Positions 53,177 to 62,596 of a stretch of 64,000 nucleotides of DNA are shown here, in pieces (within the stretch, counting starts at the first letter, position 1; each line of letters begins with the position of its first letter). The notes below the pieces were generated by a model, which saw only the letters and a list, made by a program, of their open reading frames with translations, made no database searches and was not told where the DNA came from. Both the position numbers and the translations under genes were made by a program. Source of the DNA: Halomonas sp. Y3 (GTDB lineage: Bacteria > Pseudomonadota > Gammaproteobacteria > Pseudomonadales > Halomonadaceae); assembly GCF_024137965.1 (NCBI RefSeq), contig NZ_CP099975.1:2790001-2854000 (forward strand), read 5' to 3'.

Positions 53177-54748
53177 TCCGTCGCACCGTGAGATACTGAC
53201 CACCGTCATCGCCGAGCTGAGAAGATCGCCATGAGCCGCTTCATCCCTGTGGACCGCCAGACCGATTACCTGCTGCCGCCTTCGGTAGACGAGTGGTTGC
53301 CCGATGGTCACCTGGCGCGGTTCGTTGTCGATGTTGTCGAACAACTGGACCTCTCGACGTTGACCCGGCGTTACATGGGGCGGGGTTCCAAGGCACATCA
53401 CCCGGCGGTGCTGCTGAGCCTGCTGATCTACGGCTACGCCACCGGGGTGGTCTCCAGCCGCAAGATCGAGCGTGCCACCTATGACTCGGTGGCGTTCCGC
53501 TACCTGGCCGCCAATACCCATCCCGACCATGACACGCTGGCCACCTTTCGCCGCCGCTTTCTGCCGGAACTGGAACAGTTGTTCGTACAGGTGCTGCTGC
53601 TGGCCCGCGAGATGAAGCTGCTCAAGCTTGGCACCATCGCCCTGGACGGCACCAAGCTCAAGGCCAACGCCAGCAAGCACAAGGCGTTGTCGTATGGCCA
53701 TGCCAAGAAGCTGGAGGCACAGTTCAGGGCAGAGGTGAAAGCGCTGACCGAGCGGGCCGAGTCGGCGGACAAGGAGGACGCGGCCGACGGCATGGACATC
53801 CCCGCCGAGATTGCCCGCCGTGAAGCCCGCCTGGCGGCCATCGCCGAGGCGAAGGCCAAGATCGAGGCGCGCGCCGAGGAGCGGGACGCCACCGAGCAAG
53901 CCGCCTATCAGGAAAAGGTGGCGCGGCGGGAGGCGCAGCGCAAGGCCGGCAAGAAGCCCCGTGGGCGTGACCCCGAACCGCCCACTGGTGGCCCGCGTGA
54001 CAAGGATCAGATCAATTTCACCGACCCGCAGTCGCGCATCATGCCGGTCACCGGCAAGGGGTTTGATCAGTGCTACAACGCCCAAGCCGCGGTTGATACC
54101 GACAGCCTGTTGGTGACCCATGTCCACGTCACCCAGGCGACCAATGACAAGCAGCAAGTCATGCCGCTACTGACGGCCTGGCAAGGTTACCCGGAAACGC
54201 TGGAAAAACCTGACCACCTGCTGGCCGATACCGGCTACTTCAGTGGCGCCAATGTCCAGGCCTGCCATGCCCATGGCATCGAACCGCTGTTGGCGATGCA
54301 GCGCGACGTCCACCACCTCCCGGTCTTCGAGCGCTTCGCCGCTGATCCTCCTGCCCCGGCGAGCGAGGATCCCGTCGAGCAAATGGCACACCGCTTGAAG
54401 ACGCAGGCGGGCCGAGCGCTCTACGCATTGCGCAAACATACCGTGGAACCCGTCTTCGGGATCATCAAGCACGTGATGGGGTTCCGGCAGTTCTCGCTGC
54501 GCGGCCTGGAGAACGTCAGTGGTGAGTGGCGATTGGCCACCATGGCGTGGAATATCAAGCGGATGCACCGGTTGACGGCGGGCTGAGGGCCGAGGGCTCG
54601 CCGCGCCCAACCGGCCAGCAGGCAAGGCGTCAGAACCGCCTTGCAGAAGCTGAGGGGCAGGTTAAGAGCCACACACCAACACCAACACAGGGGGTTGGTG
54701 AAGAACCCACGCCTCAGCTCATCCATTAACCTCAAGTCCGACAGACTG
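53162..54748 (+). mobile_element. IS1182-family insertion sequence
   Basis: A complete 1587-bp element. The terminal inverted repeats are CAGTCTGTCGGACTT (53162-53176) and AAGTCCGACAGACTG (54734-54748), perfect over 15 bp. CTAG is duplicated on both sides (53158-53161 and 54749-54752). The transposase frame is intact. It sits in the gap between the DUF4870-like stop and the acyltransferase start, so neither gene is broken, although transcription into the acyltransferase may change. Confidence 0.92.
53231..54586 (+). CDS. IS1182-family transposase
   Basis: 451 aa. The N-terminal DUF772-like domain (LLPPSVDEWLPDGHLARFVV, YGYATGVVSSRKIE) is followed by a DDE catalytic region: TIALDGTKLKANASKHKAL (first Asp), HLLADTGYFSG (second Asp) and TVEPVFGIIKHVMGFRQF (Glu). 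A charged coiled stretch lies between the first and second Asp. It is intact, so the element may be active. Confidence 0.95.
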   Translation: MSRFIPVDRQTDYLLPPSVDEWLPDGHLARFVVDVVEQLDLSTLTRRYMGRGSKAHHPAVLLSLLIYGYATGVVSSRKIERATYDSVAFRYLAANTHPDHDTLATFRRRFLPELEQLFVQVLLLAREMKLLKLGTIALDGTKLKANASKHKALSYGHAKKLEAQFRAEVKALTERAESADKEDAADGMDIPAEIARREARLAAIAEAKAKIEARAEERDATEQAAYQEKVARREAQRKAGKKPRGRDPEPPTGGPRDKDQINFTDPQSRIMPVTGKGFDQCYNAQAAVDTDSLLVTHVHVTQATNDKQQVMPLLTAWQGYPETLEKPDHLLADTGYFSGANVQACHAHGIEPLLAMQRDVHHLPVFERFAADPPAPASEDPVEQMAHRLKTQAGRALYALRKHTVEPVFGIIKHVMGFRQFSLRGLENVSGEWRLATMAWNIKRMHRLTAG

Positions 54749-54752
54749 CTAG
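54734..54752. repeat. Right IS end: inverted repeat plus CTAG target site
   Basis: The 15-bp right inverted repeat (54734-54748) is followed by the second CTAG copy (54749-54752). Confidence 0.9.
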
Positions 54753-54763
54753 GCGACGCCCCC

Positions 54764-55693
54764 ATGGACGACTCTCGCTCTCACTCCAGTCCCCGCCAGG
54801 CCCGCGCCATCGCCGGGCTGTGGCAGGCCCTGGCCGGCCGACGGCTCTCTACCCTGTGGCGCCTGGCGCGAATCGCCGGCCCCCTGGTGCACCGCTTCAG
54901 CCGCCGCGAGCGCGAGGTCACCGAGATCAACCTAGGCCAGGTCTACCCGGCGCGCAGCGCCGCCGAGCGCCGCCGCCTGGCCCGGGCGAGCCTGACCCAC
55001 TCCACCGCCACCATGCTGGAGCTCGGCTTCGCCTGGATGGGCTCGCCCGAGCGAGTCGAGGCGGCGATACTGGCCGTTCACGGCCGGGAGCTGCTCGACG
55101 AGGCCCGCGCCGAGGGCCGCGGGGTGATCGTGCTGGCGCCGCACTTCGGCAACTGGGAGGTGCTCAACTTCTGGCTCTCCAGCCACTTCCCCTTCACCGC
55201 CATGTACGAGCCGCCGAAGATCGCCGAGCTCGACGCCGTGACCCGCGCCGGGCGCGAGCGCATGGGAGCGAGCCTGGTGCCCACCAACCCCAGGGGCGTC
55301 GCCGCCCTGCTCAAGGCGCTCAAGCGCTGCGAGGCGATCGGCATCCTGCCCGACCAGGAGCCCGACTGGGGCAGCGGCGTCTTCGCCCCCTTCTTCGGCC
55401 GCCCCGCCTACACTGCCACCCTGCTGCCCAAGCTGGTGGCCCGCACCGAGGCCCGGGTGGTCACCGGAGTCGCCAGGCGCATTCCCGGCCGCGGCTTCGA
55501 GATCCATTTCCTCCCCGCCGACGCACGGGTCTACGCGCCGGACGAGGCCGAATCCGCTACCGGCGTCAACGCCTGCGTGGAGGCCGCCATCGCCCTGGAC
55601 GCGGCCCAGTACCAGTGGGAGTACAAGCGCTACCGCAAGGTGATCGAGGAGCAGCAGGGCGTGCCGAACCACCAGGCGTTCCGGCTCTACTGA
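54764..55693 (+). CDS. LpxL/HtrB-type lipid acyltransferase
   Basis: A 309-aa inner-membrane acyltransferase of the lysophospholipid/lipid A family. The catalytic motif APHFGNWE (His-x4-Glu), the GILPDQEP segment and the C-terminal YQWEYKRYRK are family hallmarks. It probably adds a secondary acyl chain to lipid A. The start MDDSRSHSS is 11 bp after the IS target site, so its original promoter or coupling to the upstream gene may have been cut by the IS insertion. Confidence 0.9.
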   Translation: MDDSRSHSSPRQARAIAGLWQALAGRRLSTLWRLARIAGPLVHRFSRREREVTEINLGQVYPARSAAERRRLARASLTHSTATMLELGFAWMGSPERVEAAILAVHGRELLDEARAEGRGVIVLAPHFGNWEVLNFWLSSHFPFTAMYEPPKIAELDAVTRAGRERMGASLVPTNPRGVAALLKALKRCEAIGILPDQEPDWGSGVFAPFFGRPAYTATLLPKLVARTEARVVTGVARRIPGRGFEIHFLPADARVYAPDEAESATGVNACVEAAIALDAAQYQWEYKRYRKVIEEQQGVPNHQAFRLY

Positions 55694-55707
55694 CACCTCC
55701 GCCTGCC

Positions 55708-57279
55708 TCAGGGCGTGCCAAAGTCCTCATGCAACCAGCCGCGCAGGGCGTCCAGGCCGTGGGTGGCGGGGCCCGGCTCGGGCAGCATGCCGGGCACGAA
55801 GCCGCGGGTCAGGAAGGGCTCGAGCAGGGAAGGGTCTGCGCTGATCACATGCACCGGCACCCCAAAGCCCGCCTCCTCGCCGATGATCAGCGGCGCGGCC
55901 TGGTGGTCGCCCAGGAGGATCAGCAGGGCCTCATCCCCCAGGTAGTCCGCCGCCCAGCGGGCGCTGACCTCAAGCGAGTAGTCCACCGAGAGTGCATAGT
56001 GCTCCCGCACCCGGTCCAGATCCTGCCACAGCTCATCGGGCGGAATGCCGGCACCCTCCCACTGCGTGAAGAGGCTGCCGTCCCCTATCGCATCCCAATC
56101 ATCGACCACCGGCAGGATCGGGGTCCAGGGCGCGTGGCTCGAGATCAGAGCGATCTGGGCGAAGAGCGGCGCCTCGGCCGGTCGGCGAATGCGCTGCTCG
56201 AAGTGGTGCAGGGTGAACTGGTCGGGCATGGTCACCCAGTTGAAGGGCGGCCCGGCATAGTCGATGTCGGCGGCGGCGTGGATCTCGTCGAAGCCATAGG
56301 CCTCCCCCTCCGGCCAGGCCAGGGTGATGGCGGGCATCACGGTCAGGCTGCGGTGGCCGCTGGCGTGGAAGTCATCCACCAGGGTGGGTCTCTCGCTTGC
56401 CAGCATCAGCCGGTACCAGAGCGAGTTGTCGATCCGCAGGCCGCTCAGGGTGCTGGCGTGGGCGAGCCAGGACTGGCCGCCCCGGATCGGCGCCTCCAGC
56501 ATGCCCGTGGCTACCGAGAGCCCGGCGCCCTCCAGGCGCCTGGCCATATCATCGAGTCGCGGCAGGGTCACCTCGGCGAAACGTGGATCGAACACCGACG
56601 ACTCCCCGTAGGACTCCACGAACACCAGCAGCACATCGCGCCCGGCGAGCCCCGGCAGCGCGGTGGCCTGGCTGGGCGCCTCGGCCATGCGCGCGGCGAA
56701 GTCGCGGTGGGCGCGATGGGTCTCGACCAGCTGATGTCCCTGGAAGCGCAGGGTATCCATGGCCGGCGCCCGCGCCACGGGCAGCCAGCGCTGGTGGTGC
56801 CACTGGGCCGCCATCAGGGTGCCACTGGCCAACAGCAGCAGGGCGGCCACCAGCGATGCCGCGACGCCGGGCCTGTGCCGCTGGCCGGCGCGCAGTCCAC
56901 GGTTCAGCCCCCAGCCGGCGAGAGCGATCAGCAGCAGGGCCCCGAGGGAGGCGGCCCAGGCCACCGCAGTGCCCAGGTTGCCCTCCAGCAGATGGAATAC
57001 CGAGCGCAGCAGCGGCAGGTCCAGATAGAGGTTGAGCGAGCGCCCGAGGGCCAGGTGGGTGGCCGCATCGCCGAGACCGGCGAGCAGCGCCACCAGTACG
57101 CCCAGGGTCAGCAGCGGGCGCAGCCAGCCCAGTCGGCCCGCCGGCAGCAGCACCAGCAGGGCCGTCAGCAGCACCGCCTCCAGGGCGATCCAGCGGGTAT
57201 CGATCCCCCCGAAGCGCAGCCACAGGGGCAGCAGCAGCAGCAGGTTGAGCAGGGCGGCAAGGCCCAGCAGTCGCAGCAT
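55708..57279 (-). CDS. Membrane alkaline-phosphatase-superfamily enzyme (sulfatase/phosphoglycerol transferase-like)
   Basis: 523 aa. Four or five N-terminal transmembrane helices precede a periplasmic sulfatase-type domain with LVFVESYGESSVF and LILLGDHQAAPL metal-site motifs, similar in plan to OpgB and LtaS enzymes that move phosphoglycerol groups. It is divergent from opgG, 196 bp away, so it may decorate osmoregulated periplasmic glucans. The substrate is inferred from position only. The start at 57279 precedes the first membrane helix. Confidence 0.82.
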   Translation of the reverse strand: MLRLLGLAALLNLLLLLPLWLRFGGIDTRWIALEAVLLTALLVLLPAGRLGWLRPLLTLGVLVALLAGLGDAATHLALGRSLNLYLDLPLLRSVFHLLEGNLGTAVAWAASLGALLLIALAGWGLNRGLRAGQRHRPGVAASLVAALLLLASGTLMAAQWHHQRWLPVARAPAMDTLRFQGHQLVETHRAHRDFAARMAEAPSQATALPGLAGRDVLLVFVESYGESSVFDPRFAEVTLPRLDDMARRLEGAGLSVATGMLEAPIRGGQSWLAHASTLSGLRIDNSLWYRLMLASERPTLVDDFHASGHRSLTVMPAITLAWPEGEAYGFDEIHAAADIDYAGPPFNWVTMPDQFTLHHFEQRIRRPAEAPLFAQIALISSHAPWTPILPVVDDWDAIGDGSLFTQWEGAGIPPDELWQDLDRVREHYALSVDYSLEVSARWAADYLGDEALLILLGDHQAAPLIIGEEAGFGVPVHVISADPSLLEPFLTRGFVPGMLPEPGPATHGLDALRGWLHEDFGTP

Positions 57280-57475
57280 CGCGTAAGGCTCCTCGAGGGT
57301 GGGGATATTGTGACAGGGTAGCGCACGAGAAAATTGTGTACGCATGACTTACCATGTACAAGGATTGCATCACAAAGATCCACTCCGTCACGCGTGCAGG
57401 ATCCACCGTCCGTGACGACACTGTTCTGCAGGAGCGAGTCTGCGAGAACGAGCCAGGAAGCCCGGGAGAGACACG

Positions 57476-59053
57476 ATGCCTCTGAGACGACACCCTCGCC
57501 TGATGGCGTGCCTGGCCATGGCGCTGCTGCTGGCACTCTCACCGGCTTTGCCGGCCGCCGCCGAGACCACGACTCCCCAAGCGGTCGAGGCGCTCTTCGA
57601 GCGCGTCACCGAAAGGGCCGAGGCGCTGGCCGGCCGTCCCCACGATCCCGGCACGGGAGCCTTGCCCGAGGCGCTGCGCGACCTCGACTACGACACCTAC
57701 CGCCAGATCCGCTTCCGCCCGGAGGCGGCCCTGTGGAGCGACGAGGGGCTCTTCTCGGTGCAGCTCTTCCACACCGGCTTCCTCTTCGAATCGCCGGTCC
57801 GGCTGCATATGGTGGAGGACGGCGAGGTCACCGCGCTGGACTTCGACGCCGCGCGCTTTCGCTACGACGACGCGGCCGCCGAGCTGCCGGAGCGGGACCT
57901 GACCGGCGCCGGCCACGCCGGCTTCCGGCTGCATTTCCCCCTCAATCGCGCCGACTACCAGGACGAGTTCGCGGTGTTCCTCGGCGCCTCCTATTTTCGC
58001 CTGGTGGGCCGCGGCCAGGGCTACGGCCTCTCCGCCCGGGGCCTGGCCATCGACACCGCCCTGCCCCGGGGCGAGGAGTTCCCCGCCTTCCGCGAGTTCT
58101 GGCTGGTGCGCCCGGCCCCGGAGGCCACCCGCATGACGGTACTGGCACTCCTCGACAGCCCCTCGCTTGCCGGCGCCTACCGCTTCGACATCGCTCCGGG
58201 GCGCGACATCCAGGTGGAGGTGACCGCGCGGCTCTTCGCCCGCCGCGACGTGGAGCGGCTCGGCGTGGCGCCGCTGACCAGCATGTTCGCCCACGGCGAC
58301 ACCACCCCTCGGGCCGTGGACGATCATCGCCCGGCAGTGCACGACTCCGACGGCCTGATGGTGCACACCGGGCGCGGCGAGTGGATCTGGCGGCCGCTCA
58401 CCAACCCGCGCTCGCTGCGCGTCTCCTCGCTGCTCGACCACGACCCCGAAGGCTTCGGCCTGGCCCAGCGGGAGCGCGACTTCGATCGCTACCTGGATCT
58501 GGAGGCCCGCTATGATCGCCGCCCCAGCCAGTGGGTGGAGCCCCTGGCCCCCTGGGGAGCCGGGCGGGTGCAGCTGGTCGAGATCCCCGCGCCGGACGAG
58601 ACCCACGACAACATCGTCGCCTTCTGGGTCAGCGATATCCCTCTGCGTGCCGGCGAGCGCCGCGAGCTGCGCTACCGCACCCACACCTTCGGCGCCGAGC
58701 CCGCCGCGGCGGCACCGGCCAGGGTCATGCGCACCCGCCAGGGCTGGGGCGGGGTGCCCGGCGATCCCAGTCCGCCGCCGCGCAGCCGCCGCCACTTCAT
58801 GGTCGACTTCGCCGGCGGAGAGCTCGAGGGCCTCTCCCCCGACCAGCCGGTGGAGGCCGAGCTCACGGCGAGCCGCGGCGAGATCCACCACCTGCAGGCG
58901 CGCCCCCTGCCGGATGGCCGGGGCTGGCGCGCCTCCTTCAGGCTCGACCCCGACGGCCGGCAACCCAGCGACCTGCGCCTGCATTTGCGCCTGCACGACA
59001 AGGTCATCAGCGAGACCTGGAACCATGTCTGGCACCCCGACGAGCAGCGCTAG
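57476..59053 (+). CDS. opgG: Glucan biosynthesis periplasmic protein OpgG
   Basis: A 525-aa periplasmic protein with a signal peptide (ACLAMALLLALSPALPAAA), needed to build osmoregulated periplasmic glucans. Family stretches such as LPEALRDLDYDTYRQIRF, LFHTGFLFESPV and FWLVRPAPEATRMTVLALLD are clear. It starts with a ribosome site GGGAGAGACACG and overlaps opgH by 29 bp. It heads an operon with opgH, an FkbM methyltransferase and a creatininase-like gene. Confidence 0.94.
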   Translation: MPLRRHPRLMACLAMALLLALSPALPAAAETTTPQAVEALFERVTERAEALAGRPHDPGTGALPEALRDLDYDTYRQIRFRPEAALWSDEGLFSVQLFHTGFLFESPVRLHMVEDGEVTALDFDAARFRYDDAAAELPERDLTGAGHAGFRLHFPLNRADYQDEFAVFLGASYFRLVGRGQGYGLSARGLAIDTALPRGEEFPAFREFWLVRPAPEATRMTVLALLDSPSLAGAYRFDIAPGRDIQVEVTARLFARRDVERLGVAPLTSMFAHGDTTPRAVDDHRPAVHDSDGLMVHTGRGEWIWRPLTNPRSLRVSSLLDHDPEGFGLAQRERDFDRYLDLEARYDRRPSQWVEPLAPWGAGRVQLVEIPAPDETHDNIVAFWVSDIPLRAGERRELRYRTHTFGAEPAAAAPARVMRTRQGWGGVPGDPSPPPRSRRHFMVDFAGGELEGLSPDQPVEAELTASRGEIHHLQARPLPDGRGWRASFRLDPDGRQPSDLRLHLRLHDKVISETWNHVWHPDEQR

Positions 59054-60947
59054 ACTCGCCGCCCGGCGCGGGCGCGACGTCAGCGGTCGGCTGCCCTGGC
59101 TGGCCGCCCGTCGAGCCCTGCTGGCGGTGCTCGTCGCCCTCACCACCCTAATCGGTGCAGGACTGATGTGGCACATCCTGCAGCCCGGCGGCATCACGCC
59201 GCTGCAGTGGGGCATCCTTGCGCTCTTCAGCGTCATCTTTGCCTGGATCGCCGTGGGCTTCTGGACCGCCGTGGCCGGCTTTCTGCTGCTGCTCGCCGAC
59301 CGCGACCCCCTGACCCTGGCCCGCCGCCCGCGGGTGGACGCCGAGCGCACCCTGCCGATCACCCGGCGCACCGTGCTGGCCATGCCGATCCACAACGAGT
59401 CCCCCAGCCAGGTCGCCGCCACCCTCTCGGCCACCGCCGAATCGCTGATCGCCACCGGGGAGGCGCACCACTTCACGCTCTTCGTGCTCAGCGACACCAC
59501 CGACCCGGCCATCGCCGCGGCGGAGGCCCGCGCCATCGCCGGGCTCCAGGGTCGCCTCGAGGGGCGCCTGGCCCTGCACTACCGGCGCCGCCCCGGCAAT
59601 GCCGGGCGCAAGGCGGGCAATATCGCCGAGTTCTGCCGCCGCTGGGGGGCGGCCTTCGACTTCATGGTGGTGCTCGACGCCGACAGCCGCATGGAGGGCG
59701 AGACGCTGCTCGGGCTGGTACGGGCCATGCAGGCCCGCCCCGGCGTGGGGCTGATCCAGACGGTGCCGCTGCCGATGCGCCAGCACACCCTGTTCGGCCG
59801 CCTGGCCCAGTTCGCCGCCAGCCTCTACGCCCCCATGCTGGCCGCCGGCCAGAGCGCCTGGCAGGGCGACGCCGCCAACTACTGGGGGCACAACGCCATC
59901 CTGCGCCTGGGCGCCTTCATGGACCACGCCGGCCTGCCGCGCCTGCCCGGGCGTCCGCCGCTGGGCGGCGAGATCTTGAGTCACGACTTCGTGGAGGCCG
60001 CCCTGCTGCGCCGGGCCGGCTGGGAGGTGCAGCTGGAGACCCGGCTGACGGGCAGCTTCGAGGAGATGCCCGGCAACCTGCTCGACTATGCCCGGCGCGA
60101 TCGGCGCTGGACCCAGGGCAACCTCCAGCACCTGCGCCTGCTGGCGTCGCCGGGCCTGCACGGCCTGAGTCGGCTGCACTTCCTGCTCGGCGCCACCGCC
60201 TTCGTCTCCTCGCTGCTGTGGCTCGCCATCCTGCTCGCCGGCAGCCTGGATGCGGTGCTGATCGCCCGCAGCGAACCCGCCTACTTCGGCCATGGCGAGC
60301 AGCTCTTCCCCTTCTGGCCCCGGGCGCGCCCCGAGCTGATCGCCGCCCTGCTGGCGATGACCGCCACCCTGCTGCTGCTGCCCAAGCTGCTGGGGCTGCT
60401 GCTGGCCCTGGGGCGACGCGCCGGCGGCTATGGCGGACGAGCGCGCCTGGTGATGAGCGCCCTGCTGGAGGGGCTCGCCGCCATTCTGCTGGCCCCGATC
60501 ATGATGGCCTTCCACAGCGCCTTCGTGGTCGGCGTGCTGACCGGCACCAGCGTCGACTGGGGCGCCCAGGCGCGCGAGGGGCGGGTCGTGCCCTGGCGCG
60601 AGGCGCTGCGCCACACCGCCCCCTTCGCCCTGCTCGGGGGAGTGTGGATCGCGCTGGTCCACTGGCAGGTACCGATGCTGGTCGCCTGGCTGGCTCCGGT
60701 CTGGGTGGGGCTGGCCCTGTCGCCGCTGCTGGTGCGCGTCAGCGGCAGCCGCCGCCTTGGCGAATGGCTGGCGAGGCGGGGCCTGCTCGACACCCCGGAG
60801 CCCCAGGCCCATGCCGGGCTGCTGGAAGCACGCCACGATCTCGTCGCTGACGACGCGGCCGAGACCGATACGCCGGCACCTTGGCCACCGCCCCCCGAGT
60901 GCCCCGGAGAGATGCCCACCCAATCCCTTCACAAGGAATCAAGATGA
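59025..60947 (+). CDS. opgH: Glucan glucosyltransferase OpgH (short form)
   Basis: 640 aa from the ATG at 59025, overlapping opgG. A family 2 glycosyltransferase core is visible (AMPIHNESPSQVAAT, VVLDADSRMEG, HDFVEAALLRRAGW, and QGNLQ after RRWT) between N-terminal and C-terminal membrane helices. It polymerises beta-1,2-glucan from UDP-glucose and exports it. E. coli OpgH has about 847 aa, so the N-terminal cytosolic extension is missing or shorter here. The stop overlaps the FkbM gene start. Confidence 0.93.
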   Translation: MSGTPTSSARLAARRGRDVSGRLPWLAARRALLAVLVALTTLIGAGLMWHILQPGGITPLQWGILALFSVIFAWIAVGFWTAVAGFLLLLADRDPLTLARRPRVDAERTLPITRRTVLAMPIHNESPSQVAATLSATAESLIATGEAHHFTLFVLSDTTDPAIAAAEARAIAGLQGRLEGRLALHYRRRPGNAGRKAGNIAEFCRRWGAAFDFMVVLDADSRMEGETLLGLVRAMQARPGVGLIQTVPLPMRQHTLFGRLAQFAASLYAPMLAAGQSAWQGDAANYWGHNAILRLGAFMDHAGLPRLPGRPPLGGEILSHDFVEAALLRRAGWEVQLETRLTGSFEEMPGNLLDYARRDRRWTQGNLQHLRLLASPGLHGLSRLHFLLGATAFVSSLLWLAILLAGSLDAVLIARSEPAYFGHGEQLFPFWPRARPELIAALLAMTATLLLLPKLLGLLLALGRRAGGYGGRARLVMSALLEGLAAILLAPIMMAFHSAFVVGVLTGTSVDWGAQAREGRVVPWREALRHTAPFALLGGVWIALVHWQVPMLVAWLAPVWVGLALSPLLVRVSGSRRLGEWLARRGLLDTPEPQAHAGLLEARHDLVADDAAETDTPAPWPPPPECPGEMPTQSLHKESR

Positions 60948-61756
60948 CTGCCCTGCTCCTACCGGCCCGCCTGCGCCAGGGCCTCGGCATCGCCCGCTCG
61001 CTGGTCATCTACTGGCGCCCCGGGCGGCAGCGCGCGCTGCGCCGCCTCTACACCGACTTCCTCGGCCCCGGCGACCTGGCCTTCGACGTGGGCGCCCACC
61101 TGGGCGACCGCACCGCCGCCTTCCAGGCGCTGGGCGCCCGGGTGGTGGCCCTGGAGCCCCAGCCGGGGCTCTTCCGCTGCCTGGAGAGGCTGGTGGGCGG
61201 GCGCATCGGCGTCACCCTGCTGCCCGCGGCCGCCGGCGCCTGCCCCGGCGAGGCGGAGCTGGCGGTCAGCGAGGCCAACCCCACCGTCTCCACCCTCGCT
61301 CGGGAGTGGCGCGACACCATCGGGGCGCGCAACCCGGGCTTTCGTGATGTGCGCTGGGAGAGCGGCCAGCCCGTGACGGTGACCACCCTGGACGCCTTGA
61401 TCGCCGAGCACGGCACGCCGCGCTTCTGCAAGATCGACGTGGAGGGGTTCGAGGCCGAGGTGCTGGCGGGGCTCTCCACGCCCCTGGAGGGACTCTCGGT
61501 GGAGTTCGTGGCCGGCGCCCTGGAGGTGGCCGAGCGCTGCGTGACACGCCTGGTCGCCCTGGGTGACTATCGCTTCAACGTCATCGAGGGGGAGCGACGC
61601 GCCTTCCGCTGGCCCGAGTGGCGCACGGCGGAGGCTACCCTCGCCTGGCTCGAGGCGGGCGCCGACGGCCTCCCCTCCGGCGACCTCTATGCGCGGCTGG
61701 CCACCCCGGACGGCCCCACGCCTTCGGACACCTCGACCGCGGAGCCAATCCCATGA
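60944..61756 (+). CDS. FkbM-family SAM methyltransferase
   Basis: 270 aa. The SAM motif FDVGAHLGDRT and the later CKIDVEGFEAEVLAGL are hallmarks of FkbM O-methyltransferases, which often act on sugars or polyketides. It is coupled by 4-bp overlaps to opgH before and the creatininase gene after, so methylation of periplasmic glucan or another envelope sugar is a reasonable guess. No signal peptide is present, so it acts in the cytosol. Confidence 0.88.
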   Translation: MTALLLPARLRQGLGIARSLVIYWRPGRQRALRRLYTDFLGPGDLAFDVGAHLGDRTAAFQALGARVVALEPQPGLFRCLERLVGGRIGVTLLPAAAGACPGEAELAVSEANPTVSTLAREWRDTIGARNPGFRDVRWESGQPVTVTTLDALIAEHGTPRFCKIDVEGFEAEVLAGLSTPLEGLSVEFVAGALEVAERCVTRLVALGDYRFNVIEGERRAFRWPEWRTAEATLAWLEAGADGLPSGDLYARLATPDGPTPSDTSTAEPIP

Positions 61757-62577
61757 GCCACGACACCCCGCCCGTCTTCCCCCGCTGGCAGGACCTGACG
61801 ACACCCGAGCTTGCCGCCCTGCCAAAGGAGAGCGTGGCGGTGATGGCGCTCGGCGCCATCGAGCAGCACGGTGCCCACCTGCCCCTCTCCACCGATCTCG
61901 ACATCGGCGAGGGGCTGCTGGCGGCCGCCCTCGCCCAGCTGCCGGCGGGCTTCCCGCTGGTGCAGCTGCCCTCCCTGGCGGTGGGCGCCAGCGATGAGCA
62001 CCTGAGTTTCCCCGGTACGCTCAGCCTCTCGCCGGAGCTCGCCATCGCCGCCATGGAGGCGCACGGCGAGGCCGTGGCCCGGGCCGGGTTCCAGCGATTG
62101 ATATGGCTCAACAGCCACGGCGGCAACAAGGCGGTGATGGACCTTGCCGCCCTGCGGCTGCGCCGCCGCCACGGCCTGCTGGTGGTCAAGGTCCACTACA
62201 TGCGCATGCCGCTACCGGATGACCTCCCGGAAGCGACGCTACCCGCCGAGGAGCTGCGCCACGGGCTGCACGGCGGAGCACTCGAAACCGCCCTGATGCG
62301 CCACCTGGCCCCGCACAAGGTGCGCCTGGCGCACCTGGACCACCCGATCTCCCGGGGCCAGGCCATGGCGGACGAGGGCCAGCTGCTGGGCCCGGAGGGC
62401 GAAGCGGCCTTCGCCTGGCTGGCGGAGGACCTGCATCCTGGGGGAGTCGTCGGCAACGCCGATCTGGGCACCGCGGCGCTGGGCAGCCGCCTGGTGGCCC
62501 ACTACGCCGGGCGCATCGCCCGGATACTGCAGGAAACACGGGCGATGCGGCTCGAGCGGGTCAGCGGCGGGCCCTGA
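61753..62577 (+). CDS. Creatininase-family amidohydrolase
   Basis: 274 aa. The metal-site motifs are clear: GAIEQHGAHLPLSTDLDIGEG, SDEHLSFPGTLS and NSHGGNKAV. Members hydrolyse cyclic amides such as creatinine or mycofactocin/riboflavin-related intermediates, and some act on pterin-like rings. It overlaps the FkbM gene by 4 bp and is followed by the convergent GTP cyclohydrolase II gene; either neighbour could share its pathway, but nothing here decides. Confidence 0.88.
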   Translation: MSHDTPPVFPRWQDLTTPELAALPKESVAVMALGAIEQHGAHLPLSTDLDIGEGLLAAALAQLPAGFPLVQLPSLAVGASDEHLSFPGTLSLSPELAIAAMEAHGEAVARAGFQRLIWLNSHGGNKAVMDLAALRLRRRHGLLVVKVHYMRMPLPDDLPEATLPAEELRHGLHGGALETALMRHLAPHKVRLAHLDHPISRGQAMADEGQLLGPEGEAAFAWLAEDLHPGGVVGNADLGTAALGSRLVAHYAGRIARILQETRAMRLERVSGGP

Positions 62578-62596
62578 AGGCGATTCTTCCGGCGCC

